Shown here in pieces: positions 19,025 through 29,413 of a DNA stretch of 64,000 bases. The notes under the pieces are model-generated. The model saw only the letters and a list, made by a program, of their open reading frames with translations, did no database searches and was not told the DNA's origin. The position numbers were made by a program, and so were the translations under genes. Source of the stretch: Thecamonas trahens ATCC 50062 (lineage: Eukaryota > Apusozoa > Apusomonadida > Apusomonadidae); contig NW_013657671.1 in assembly GCF_000142905.1 (NCBI RefSeq), positions 386,498 through 450,497 on the forward strand, written 5' to 3'. The number at the start of each line of letters is the position of its first letter. The stretch's first letter is position 1.

Positions 19025-19708
19025 ACGCCACCACTTGTCTCCCTCCCTCCCCCACTCCCCCTCCCCCCTCCCTCTCCTCCCTCCCTCCCTTCCTCCTTCC
19101 CCCCTCCCCCCTCCCCCCTCCCTCCCTCCCTCCTTCCCCCCTTCCCCCCCTCCCCCCTCCCGTCCCCTCCCCTCCCACTTGTGGATGTGGTCATGATAAT
19201 TGATTGATTGTTGGTTTTTGTTGGCCATTTTGTTTGTTCACCCCCCTCTTCCCCCCCCCTCGCTCCCTCCCTCCGCATGGATGGCTGGATAGCTGGATGC
19301 CACAATAGAAGGTACGATACACAGCAGGCAAAGAAGCAATGTACACTGCGCCATCGATGGGATATGCTGCTGGCGATGATGCCTATATTCATGCGTGTCA
19401 ACTGACTGGGGGACGGGAAACGGGGAGAGTATGCCTTGGTCCGTACGTTCTGTCCGGACCTATGGACGCTCTCCCTCATCCCTGTCCCTGTAATGAGTTA
19501 ATCTGACCTGACCGTCATTTCTACTGAGCCTACAGCACCATCACCCCCCCCCCCCCCTCCTCCCTCCCTCTCTCAAGGCATCACTCACCATCCATATCCT
19601 GGTCCTATCTACAGATTCCCTCCCTCCCCCCCTTTGCGCCGCATCCCGCATCGGCCTACATCAGCGCATCGATGATGATGGTGGGCGCGCTAGTGGTACA
19701 TACTGTTG
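19025..19708. other. intergenic, polypyrimidine-rich
   Basis: Between the transposon and the WASHC4 stop. 19035-19180 is almost pure C/T on the plus strand (CCCTCC units). Shorter C runs occur at 19240-19275 and 19545-19570. No gene is seen. Confidence 0.7.
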
Positions 19709-22700
19709 TTAATCGGTGTTCCGGAAAAAGATGAGCGCGCCTGAAAACGTAAAGTACAGCAGATCAAACTCGCGCTTGAAAACACGCAGCTTGTCGAGGG
19801 TGAGCCTGGCAGTCTCGACGTCGGCGCGCTTCTTGGAGCGGGCAGCGGCACCGTCGGCGACCTTGGCCTCCTGCTCGGCGACGCGGGCCGAGACGGCGTC
19901 GAACCAGTGTAGGGCGTCAAAGGCTTTGGTGAGGCCGAGGACCTGCAGGATGTAGGCGAGGCCCATGGCAAAGCCGTCGTCGGTAAAGGCAGCCCCGTCC
20001 TTGTTCTTCTTGAGCAGGCGCTCCTTGGACTCGCGCATGTACTCGACGTAGTTGATGGTGAGCGGCGGGATGATGATGAAAAAGTTGGCGAGAAAGGCGA
20101 GGTCCGGATGCGCAAACTCGGTGGAGAATAGGTCGACGAGGATCTTAAAGTAGTCGGAGCCCTCGGCAAAGTTCTCGGCGAGCGACGAGAGGTGCGAGTC
20201 AAGAAGGCGGGCGGCGTCGCGCGACTGGGCCGAGAGCCCGTCCTCGACCACCATGTCCTGAAAGGCGAGCATGTCGACAATGTCGGGCACAAACTTGATT
20301 TCTGACGCGGTGGCGTGAAGGCCGCCCGAGCGGATCATGCGGATGTAGCCCATGGCGTTGCCGATGTGGGTGATAAGGATGCGGAACTGGTCGAGGTACG
20401 AGAGCCCGCCCTGCGTGCCGAGGTTGCGGATGTCGCGGTGGAACTGGAGCGCGCGCTCGTATGGATAGACGTTTCCGAGCGCCTCGGCGTTCTTCTTGTA
20501 GAACGAGATGTCCTTCATCAGCCGCGAGCGGATAGTGTCGTCAAAGAGAAAGTGCTTGAACGTGGTGAACTGGTCCTTGAGAAAGCCAAAGACGTAGTTG
20601 ACAGCAGTGTTCATGACGCCGGCGCCGTGGGTCCGGATCGACGCCGCAATGTGCGAGATGTCGATGGCGTTGAGCGCCTTGGACGCCGCGCTCCGCTCGA
20701 TGAAGAACTGGTTGTTGAGGTTGTAGTTGTACCGCGCCACAAACGCGCCGATGTTGCGCATGATGACCAGGACGTCGAGCATCTTCTGCTGGTTGTGCCC
20801 GCGGAGGTGCGACGGCGTGCACTCGAGGCCCCACTTGGCCGCCGCCAGGTTGCGCATCTCCTCGTACACCTTCCAGTCCTGGAGTGCGACCGCGGTCAGG
20901 TCGTAGAACATGACGTTGAGGTAGTGGGTCACCTCGTCCTTGACGTCGTACACCCGGTCAAAGAGGACCATGGGCTTGAGCGCAAAGTACGGCGCAAAGT
21001 CGCGGGTTCCCTCAAACGGAGTCTTCTTCACCACCAGCAGCTCCGAGTGCGACGCCAGCCGCAGCTCGACCTCGACGTCGCGCGCCAGCGGCTCCAAAAG
21101 TGGTCCTTGATGTATCCGTCGACCTCGTCCACAAACGAGGCGAGCGAAACATTCTCGTTAAAGTCCTCAACCTTGGCCAGCAGCGCCGCCGCGTCCTGCA
21201 GCGCCGCAAACATGTACGGGAGCTTGTGGACCGTGGCCGGCGACGTGTACGCGTCCTTGAGGTATGTCGGGAGAATGACCCGCGACCAGTACACAAACGA
21301 GGTCTCGGTCGCCAGGTACAGGTTCCGTTGCAGCGAGCAGAGCATGTCCAGCCGCCGCAGCTGCGCGCTTAGCTCGCGGGCCGCGTCCGGCGGAATGACC
21401 GACTTTGAGTTGGCCACCGCGAGGCCGAGGTGCAGCAGCATCCGCCGCGCCTCTGATGCTGGCCCATCCAGCATCGCCAGCGCGAGGTTAACGCCCCCGA
21501 GCGCATCGAGCACAGTGTTGTCCACTCGCCGCGCCTGCTCCAGCGAGCTCTTGATGGGCGCGAGCGAGGCCTGCAGCGCAAGCGTCATTTGCTGGACCAT
21601 GGCCCCGAGGTTGTCGGCAATGAGCGGCGACCGGCGGTAGTAGGTGTGCTCGATGGCCTTGAGCAGCTCGAGCATCTGGCAGAGGGCCATGATCCGCGAC
21701 GGCGTGAGCGGCTTGCGAAGGAGTGTGTGCAGGCCCATCGCTGTTTTGTACATGTGGCCGATGTTGTATGCAAGCACAATGCCTTGCGTAAACAGCTGGA
21801 TCCGCGAGTTGAGCAGCGCCGAGAGCGAGGCTCGCGCGTCGAGGTCCGACTCCATCCGCACCTGCCACCCGGAGACCTGCTCGTGGAACTCGCGCGCGAG
21901 TGAAGGCAGCTCCGAAGCCAGCCGCGAGAGGTATGCTCCGCGTGCCGCGTTGACATCGCCCGACTTGGCCACGGCACCCATCAACTCGGGAACCGTCAGC
22001 GCTAGAAAATCGGTCGGGACCCAGACCACGTTGCCGTAGAGGTGAATGAGCGGGACGACCGTGTACGCCTCCCACAGCGACTTGAACAGCGAGCCGAGCC
22101 GCGTCTCCTGGTAAAGCGTAAAGTAGAGACCAAACAAGCCGCACAGCGCCACGTACTGCCCGCGCTCGGTCGTCTCCGACGGCGAGCCCAACCGTGACGC
22201 CACGTCCTGGTACCACGTGTTGAGCGTGTAGCCAAACTCGGCCTTGAACGTCGGGTTTGTCGTTACGTTGACAATGTCTTCGTAGTCGAAGACCTGCTCC
22301 ACGCAGTTCTGGTACACCATGTCGTCAAAGAGCGTCGTGTCGATGTCGCCCAGCGTCCGATTGAGCAGCCGCAGCTCGTCCTCATCAGTGTCGTACGTCT
22401 CGGGATCGTTGCGCATGTTGTTCACCATCCGCCTGTACAGCACCCAGCCGTCCTTAAGCCGCGCATTCTGCTTGATAATCTCTTCGAGCGTGATGAGGAC
22501 CCGGAGCACCGTACCGATGGCCTCAAACGCCGGCCGCAGGTGGATGTCGCGGACAACGAAAAAGGTCTGCGCCGGCGAGTAGAGCGACGCCAGCTGGTGG
22601 ACAAGGTTGCGGACCACATCGTACGCCCGCCGCACAAACACACACACAGACTGCAGCAGCGGCAGCAGCCGGCCCATCGCCACCTGCGTCTCGCCATCAT

Positions 22701-23430
22701 CGGCGTCCTCGTCGCCTGTCAGCGCTTCACCATGCATCGCCAGCGGAGCAAAGACCTGAGTGGCAGCCTCGGACTCGAGCAGCGCAGCCTCTGACTGCAG
22801 TGCCCCAAGCGTCGCCACAATCTTGTTCAGCACCTTGTTCTCGGTCCCAGCCAGCTCCAGAAACGTGGCCTGCTCTGTCGGCGTCACATCCACCGCCAGC
22901 GCAGATCGATCGACACACCACAGCGGGCTCGACGACGTGCCCAGCGCCTCCTCGATCGAGCTCAGCTGCGACGAGTACGCCTGCACAAAGTGCTGAAACT
23001 TGGACGTCACAAACTGAGAAGCCTTGGCAGCAGACTCTGTCCCCCCAACCAGCCAGCCAGTAGTAGCCCCCGTTCCCCCCCCCCCCCCTCACAGCTTTAT
23101 GAGTTCCCAGCTGCGCGACCCAAGTCCGACCATGTGGGCCAGCACCAGCAGCCATGCGGTGGTGGCAGTGGCCTCCCCTCCCTCCCACCTCCCCTCTTCC
23201 CCGTACTCCCGCGTGCGCCCGTGACTTTCTCCCTGCCTGGCGACAAGCCCCCCCTCCCCCCCCCCCTCCCCCTCCTCCCCTTACCACCCCCACCCCTAAT
23301 CCCTCCACCCGTCACCCGCCACCCGCCACATACCCTCGTCAACAAGGTCAAACTCTTCGTCCGAACCAGAGTACGCATAGTCCTCGTACGAGTCGAAGGG
23401 AGCGTCACGCAGCCCTCCGCGCCGTGCCAT
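19709..23430 (-). CDS. WASHC4: WASHC4 (SWIP), WASH complex subunit
   Basis: Scaffold of the WASH complex, which drives Arp2/3 actin assembly on endosomes. Exon 1 (23334-23430) encodes MARRGGLRDAPFDSYEDYAY and EEFDLVDE. A 297-nt phase-1 intron (GTATGT...GACAG) leads to exon 2 at 23036, which matches the human order: SQLSSIEEALG, TENKVLNKIVATLGAL, LLKAIEHTYYRRS, LNNQFFIERSAASKALN, SIRTHGAGVMNTAVN, GNAMGYIRMIRSGGLH and GAAFTDDGFAMGLAYIL, ending ALIFFRNTD. One frame break at about 21095-21098 (plus AAAA) is healed by one base, giving DHFLEPLARDVE. The repaired length is 1141 residues, close to the human protein of about 1170. Confidence 0.95.
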
Positions 23431-23502
23431 GACCTCTGAGCGTCGAGTGGTGGCCCAAACTGCTGTTTCCGGAGTGGTCGGTCGGCCTCTTCACCCGCCT
23501 CA

Positions 23503-23503
23503 C

Positions 23504-23540
<37 letters not shown>

Positions 23541-23557
23541 TCTCTCTCTCTCTCATT
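23503..23557 (+). repeat. (CA)n then (CT)n microsatellite
   Basis: CA repeat 23503-23537 followed by CT repeat to about 23557, between the WASHC4 start and the 3' end of the next (-) gene. Confidence 0.88.
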
Positions 23558-23581
23558 CTCTGTCTCCTTCCCCTTCACCTG

Positions 23582-24463
23582 CTACGCATCGTACCCCGGA
23601 GTAACGTCAGCCATCTTGACAATGTTCTCGACCAGGAGCTCACCGGCGACGGTATCGCGGGCATCGGACGCAAAGACAATAGACTCGGTGTCAAAGCCCA
23701 TGGTCTCGATGACGACTAGCGACTCAACGGGTGAGATGCCTGCGGCGGCCAGGCTCTGCCGACCGGCCTTCCACGCCTTTTCGATCATGCACGCCACACC
23801 GCCGACCGTCGCTCCGGTCTCCTTGACCATCTCGGCGAGGGTGAGGATGGTATGGCCGGTGGCGAGGAACGAGTCGACGATGAGGACGACGTCCGAGGCA
23901 TCAAAGTACTCGGATGAGAGGTAGAGCTTGCCCGGGAGCGCTGCGCCTTTGCGGCGGTATGGCTTGGTGATGATCGACGCCGGCAAAGGGCCACGGAGCA
24001 GCTTCTTGCGAGCGTACACAAGGTCAATGTTGAGGCAGGTCGCGACGACAAAGCCAGTCACGATGCCGGCCGTCTCGACCGTCACCACCTTGGTGATGCC
24101 TGCATCGGCAAACCGCTGCGCAATCGTCTCGCCGCACATGTACATGGCCATGGTATCGACCCTGTGCGACATAAAGCCATCAACCCGCAAGTTGGGCGTC
24201 GTCGAAGCCGGCGACGCCGACACGGCCTCGCCCGCCGTCGTCTCGCCCGTTTTGCCCACATCCTCGCCACGCTTCCGCTTCTTGTTCACCGGACCGGCTC
24301 CATCATCCTCGCCCGTCGCCACCTCTACCATTGCTCCAACTCCAGTCTCGGTACCAGCTCCAGTCTCCACACCCGTACCAGCGCCAGCCTCCACTGCCGC
24401 ACCGGCCGGCTGACCTCCGTCCTCGCTGCTGCTAGCACCTTGTGCAGAGCTTGTATTCGACAT
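23582..24463 (-). CDS. xanthine phosphoribosyltransferase-like purine salvage enzyme
   Basis: 293 residues from ATG 24463, the first ATG of the frame. The first 100 or so residues are a low-complexity Ala/Gly/Thr leader with a basic KKRKRG patch. The remainder matches bacterial Xpt: VDGFMSHRVDTMAMYMCGE, ITKVVTVETAGIVTG, VYARKKLLRG, a PRPP-binding segment VVLIVDSFLATGHT and MIEKAWKAGRQSL. Xpt joins xanthine to PRPP to make XMP. In bacterial Xpt the PRPP loop usually has two acids (DDFLANG); here the second is Ser. The Xpt type is mainly bacterial, so transfer is possible, but base composition and codon use look like the neighbours. Specificity for xanthine is inferred. Confidence 0.85.
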   Translation of the reverse strand: MSNTSSAQGASSSEDGGQPAGAAVEAGAGTGVETGAGTETGVGAMVEVATGEDDGAGPVNKKRKRGEDVGKTGETTAGEAVSASPASTTPNLRVDGFMSHRVDTMAMYMCGETIAQRFADAGITKVVTVETAGIVTGFVVATCLNIDLVYARKKLLRGPLPASIITKPYRRKGAALPGKLYLSSEYFDASDVVLIVDSFLATGHTILTLAEMVKETGATVGGVACMIEKAWKAGRQSLAAAGISPVESLVVIETMGFDTESIVFASDARDTVAGELLVENIVKMADVTPGYDA

Positions 24464-24961
24464 AGACACCAACGAAATACCTCTGTAAGATCCTCTGCTG
24501 CTACTGCTGTCACCGACGGGGTGTGAGTGCAGCTGTGTAGTGCAGTGGGCCACTCTCCCCTCCCCTCCCGCGCTGTGTCTGTGTCTGCACTTGCCCGACT
24601 ATATGACGGCTAGCCGCAGTCGCAGCCCCCGGGAAGGCCCAGCACCAGACCACGATGTTGCAACGAAGGCGATGATCACTTGGCATGCAAAGCCACCACC
24701 ACCAATGATCGATCTCCACATGTGGCCACCCCGAAAAACTTCCAATCAATCCCCCCATCCCCGCGCGTACCTCGCTTGGCCCCACTGCATGCCCCAGCTG
24801 TCTTGCTCTCTGCTCTCTGCCTGTGTTTGCTTGCTCACGGCTTGCAACCAAACGTGACCAACCCAGGTTAGCACGCACCCCCCCCCCCCCCCTACGACCA
24901 TCACCCCACTCCCGCCACCAAGCCCAGACCCTCAACACCCACCCACGCCCCACAACCAGTC
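24464..24961. other. divergent intergenic region
   Basis: Shared upstream region of the phosphoribosyltransferase (-) and RhoGEF (+) genes. It holds a C run at about 24879-24891. No RNA gene or named regulatory element is seen. Confidence 0.6.
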
Positions 24962-27900
24962 ATGGCTGAAGAAGCACCACCGCCAGTACCACCGGGTGTG
25001 GTCGACAAGTTCGCCCTCTTTACCATGGCTATCGACGACGTCGAGTCGCTCAACCTGTCGCTCGCACTGGGACCTCCGCCAGAGGCCAAGGAGGAGAGGA
25101 AGCAAGGACCAGGAGAAGCAGAGCGGGGAAAGGTCATCAACTTGGCAGATGCTATGCGCCGCTGGGCAAAGTTCTCGGCATCTGCCACTGTCATCCAGCG
25201 TGCTGTCCGCTCGTGGCTCGCCCGCCGCGGCTTCCGCGCGCGCGCCCCGCTGGAGATCATGGCAGCCAAGGCCGAGGCCGAGTCTGTGCTCCTCGCAGAT
25301 CGCCGCGCTGCTGCGGTGAACGAGCTGATTGAGACCGAAGAGGCTTACCTCAACAAGCTCCGCCTGCTCCGTACCTTTTACATTGAGCCGCTCACCGACA
25401 TGCTTGCAGAGTCCAAGCCGCTGCTCTCGGCCTCACAGCTTCGCAGCTTGACGTCCACCCTCGATCCGCTCCTCAAGCTCACCGAGACCACGCTTGGCAA
25501 GCTTCACGCAGCCGTTGAGGCGGCCGGCGGTGATCTGACGCGCGCCGCGGTAGGCGCTGCACTTGCCGAGCTCGTCCCCTACCTCAAACAGTACAAGGCG
25601 TACGCCAACAACTACCAGTACGTCATGGCTGTGCTGGAGACGGCCAAGGCCGACTCGTCCGCCATGGCCAAGTTTCTTGACGATGCCTACCATGCCTCGG
25701 GCCGCAACCCGTACTCGATGCTCCTAATGCAGCCGATCCAGCGGCTGCCGCGGTACCTGCTACTGTTCAAAGTGGTTTTCAAAGCGACTCCCGCGACCCA
25801 CCCCGACACCGTCCCTGTTAGCGACATCATCACTTCGCTCGAGGAAGTTCTCGTCGACGTCGACGCCGAGGTCTCACGCGCTCGCAACGTCAACACCATG
25901 CTCGCGCTGCAGGAGCGGCTGACCGGCGCGGCGCCCATCCTCGTCGCCGACTCCCGCGCGCTTGTCCACCAGGGCCTGCTTGTCCTGGCCTCGGGCGACG
26001 TTCGTGAGGCCTTTCTCTTTACCGACATGCTCCTGCTTTGCACGCAGGTCAAGTCGGGGCCCAAGCTCAAGGTCAAGGACGTCCTAGCTGTGCCCACCAT
26101 GTACGTCACCGGCCTGCCTGATGATGCCGAGGACAGATCAGAGCTTGGCTTCCGCATCGTCGCCGTCTCCAAAGTCATCACTGTCTTTGCGAGGAATGCT
26201 GACGACCGCGCAGACTGGATCACCGCTGTCCTCACCCTCGTCGCCGACCACGTTCGCCGTGACCCCTCGCTCGTCGCCGCCCGCCGGCCGTCGCCCGAAG
26301 CCAGCGATGGCACAGGCAGTGCCAACATCCCACCGGCCCTTATTCCGTCGTCAGTCCACCCGACACCGTCGATTGAGCTGCCGGCGCTCGACGTCGACAA
26401 CCTCCGCTCCATCTTTACCATCCGCTACCTCCGCGCCTCGGTCCTTGCCGAGTACGAGGGCGTGCTCTCCAAGCGCGGCGTCCGCAACACCAGCTTCCGC
26501 AAGCGAACCTTTATCCTCCTCGACAAGTTCCTCTACTACTTTAAGAGCACCAAAAAGGCGGCCGTACCTGCCGGTGTCATCCCGCTCACCCGTACCTCGC
26601 TTGTTCAGTCGCGCGAGTCGGCAAACTCGTCGCAGGGCGGGCCCGTCTTTTTGACATTGCACACAAGGAGCGGCGCACCTTTCACCTCCAGGCCCGCTCG
26701 TTTGCCGAGTATATCGACCTCAAGCAAGCTGTCCACAAGTCACTCGAGACCCCACTCAAGATCCCCGGCCCCGGCTTTGAGTTCCTACTCTCGAACATGG
26801 TGGGCAAGGATTGCACCAATGCCGTCGTCAACCAGGCCGTCCAGCAGCTCGCCGCCTTTACCCTCGCGCCAATCTCGGACAAGCGCTATACAATCATCAA
26901 CCGCACTGGCCTAGACAACGTCGTAGGGGCGATCTGCCACGTCCTCACCACCACCGTTGCCGAGGACGCAGCCAAGTACGCATGTGTCTGCATCCGCAAC
27001 CTGGCCCACTCGCGCGAGACTGCAGCCGCCATCCATGACGTCGCCGTCCCGTCGCTGATCTGGATCCTCCTCCGCACCGCACCCTACGTTACGCCGATCG
27101 TCAAGCGTGAGGCCGTCTATGCCCTTCTCCACATCAACACCCTCTCCCAGCCGATCCTCTACGCCGAGACCCGTGCCGAGTCGCTCTCCACGGCTGTACT
27201 CAAGTACCTTGCCTCTACCTCGCACGTCGCCGGCGACCCGCTCTCCATTGAGGTCGTTTCGGCCATGTTCGCCGACGTCGCGTCCAAGGCCTTCCGCCGC
27301 ACCGCCGTCCTCAACAAGCCCAACTTTGCCAACGTGGTCACTACCCTTCTCCGCCTCTCTGACTACCCGGCAACTGCGGCCCATGCCGCATCGGCCCTCG
27401 GCTCGCTCGCCTCACACTCGACCATGTGCCAGCAGCTTCGTTCTGCCGGAAAGACCTCGCTGCTCGAACTCAACGCCGAGTGGGCCGCACTGTTGGTGAG
27501 CCACCTCAGCTCGGACAAGATCTATCTCGTCCGGGCCGCGCTCCTCGCCATCCGCAACTTGATCTCGCGCTCGGTCGTACCGCGTGCCTCGGCCACCACC
27601 GCCGTCCGTCGCCTCCTTGCTGCCGGTCTCCTCCCGCAAGTTACCACCATTGCTCGTGGTGAGCACGAGACGGACGTCCGCAACGGCTGCCGCCTCCACG
27701 CCCTCGCCCTGCTTGTCTCGCTTACCGCCTACGACACGCCGATGACCTCGTTGCTGGACTCGGGCGGCCTCGAGCTTGTGCGGAGTGTGCTTGCCGACGT
27801 CTCCGCCGCTCTTGACTCTGCATCTGATGGCTCTGCGCTTGACGCGACGCTGATCAAGCTGCTGTGCCTCGGAGGTTCGAGCGGACCAAGCCGTATCTTG

Positions 27901-29208
27901 GACACAGCGCTGTTTGACGACCCCGACTACGAGCCAGGCCTGGTCTCTGGCGAGGCCGCAGGCTATGCGCTCGACCTCCTCACCCACCTCACGTCGACGC
28001 CACTCTTCTCGGTAGCAGCGCTGCCGTCCTTGATGATGCCTGGCGGGCGGGCATCGTCGCTGGTTCCGGCCTCGGCCATACCCAATCTGGCCGACGCCGC
28101 CCTTGCCTTTGACCCATTGGCGCTCTGGGCGCTTCTCTCCCAGCTGGCCAAGAACTCCGTGCTGCCGATTAATGTCCGCAGCCGTGCTCTCGCCTCGCTG
28201 TCTCGCGGGCTCTCGATCGACTTTGGGGAGAGCCGCGCCGCCATCGCCGGCTCACTTGTAGACGATGACGAGCTCCTGCAGGTCATCGCAACAGCGCTGG
28301 ACTGGGAGGCGGCTCTGGCACACGCCGCTGATGTAGGGTCGCTCACTGAGAGCACCTGCGTTTTGGCACCGGAGCGGCTCGACGCGGACGTCGTCGAGTT
28401 TCTGGTCAAGTACGAGGGCATGACCCACACGCCGGCCATTGTCGCCGCCCGTGATAGTGGGACACTCTTATCGTCGTTTACTGTTCCGCCACCAGTCCTG
28501 TTCCGCGGCAGCACTGTCGAGTCGCGCCACATGCTCTCAGCCATCCAGCTCGCCATCGCTGCAGCCGATACCATCGCCGCACTCTGGGCTTCTGTCACGC
28601 CGTCGAAGCAGGCTGTTCTTGGCAAGTTTGGCAGCCTCCTCATCGATGGTGTCCTCGAGGTCCTGCCCGAGTGCAAGCTCACCGTCCGCGTCCGCGTCGC
28701 TTTTCTTCGCGCCGTGGCAGCCATCCATGGTCACACTGCCTTCCGTCCCAACCTCGAGGCGCAAATACTGCGCGCTGTCCTCGACCACCCGCTCGGCTCA
28801 TCGGAGGAAGGCTCTCGGGTCTCGGCCATGCTTGCGCTCCAGGACCTGCTCCGCGCGACCTCGTTGAACGCAACCAGCGATGCTGCTGGCGAGGTTGGCG
28901 GCAGCAGGGTGAACCCAGCCGAAGCTGTGCTTGCGTCGTTTGCGCCCGGCGCGGCGCCCGATCCCGGCGCCGGACTCGCCACTTACGCCGCCCTCACTGC
29001 TCGCGCCACGCCGGGCGCCAGCATTGTGCACACTGACATGGACACGGTTGTTATTAGCAGCCCTTACAATGCATGCGGACCGACCCAGATGTCTCTCTGC
29101 GTCGGTGACCGCGTCCTCGTTGTTCACCGCGCCTCGGCCATCTGGTGGTACGGCGTCTGCGGCAACCGCCGCGGGTACTTTCCAACGTCGGCCGTGAGCC
29201 TCGACTAA
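24962..29208 (+). CDS. RhoGEF with IQ, DH, two PH, ARM-like and SH3 regions
   Basis: Guanine nucleotide exchange factor for Rho-family GTPases. Order: an IQ motif (ATVIQRAVRSWLARRGFRAR, about residues 76-95); a DH domain (VNELIETEEAYLNKLRLLRT to LMQPIQRLPRYLLLFKVVF, 118-300); a PH domain directly after it (to about 430); and a second PH domain near 500-600 (EGVLSKRGVRNTSFRKRTFI). A long helical region with armadillo-like repeats (VREAVY-type, LRLSDYPATAAHAASALGSL) then spans about 610-1330. A C-terminal SH3 domain ends it (YNACGPTQMSLCVGDRV, WWYGVCGNRRGYFPTSAV). The frame breaks in a T run at about 26647-26651 inside PH2; one more T gives GGPVFFDIAHKERRTFHLQ and a 4248-nt gene, 1415 residues. 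The gene is intronless. Confidence 0.9.
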
Positions 29209-29413
29209 GCCATCCTCATAGACAATCGCTTAATATTCCCCTCCCGCATACTATCTTGCAAGCGCTAAACTGATCTTGCCCTGTAAAGCCTCGACCGCCG
29301 GCCTTTGAGGCCAGGCCGCACTCCGGTCGATGACACGTTTGCAATTGAAAGGAGGGTTTGGCGGCTGGCGCTGAGGCCAACCAGCCAACCGGCACCCGTC
29401 GCCGTTGACAGCC

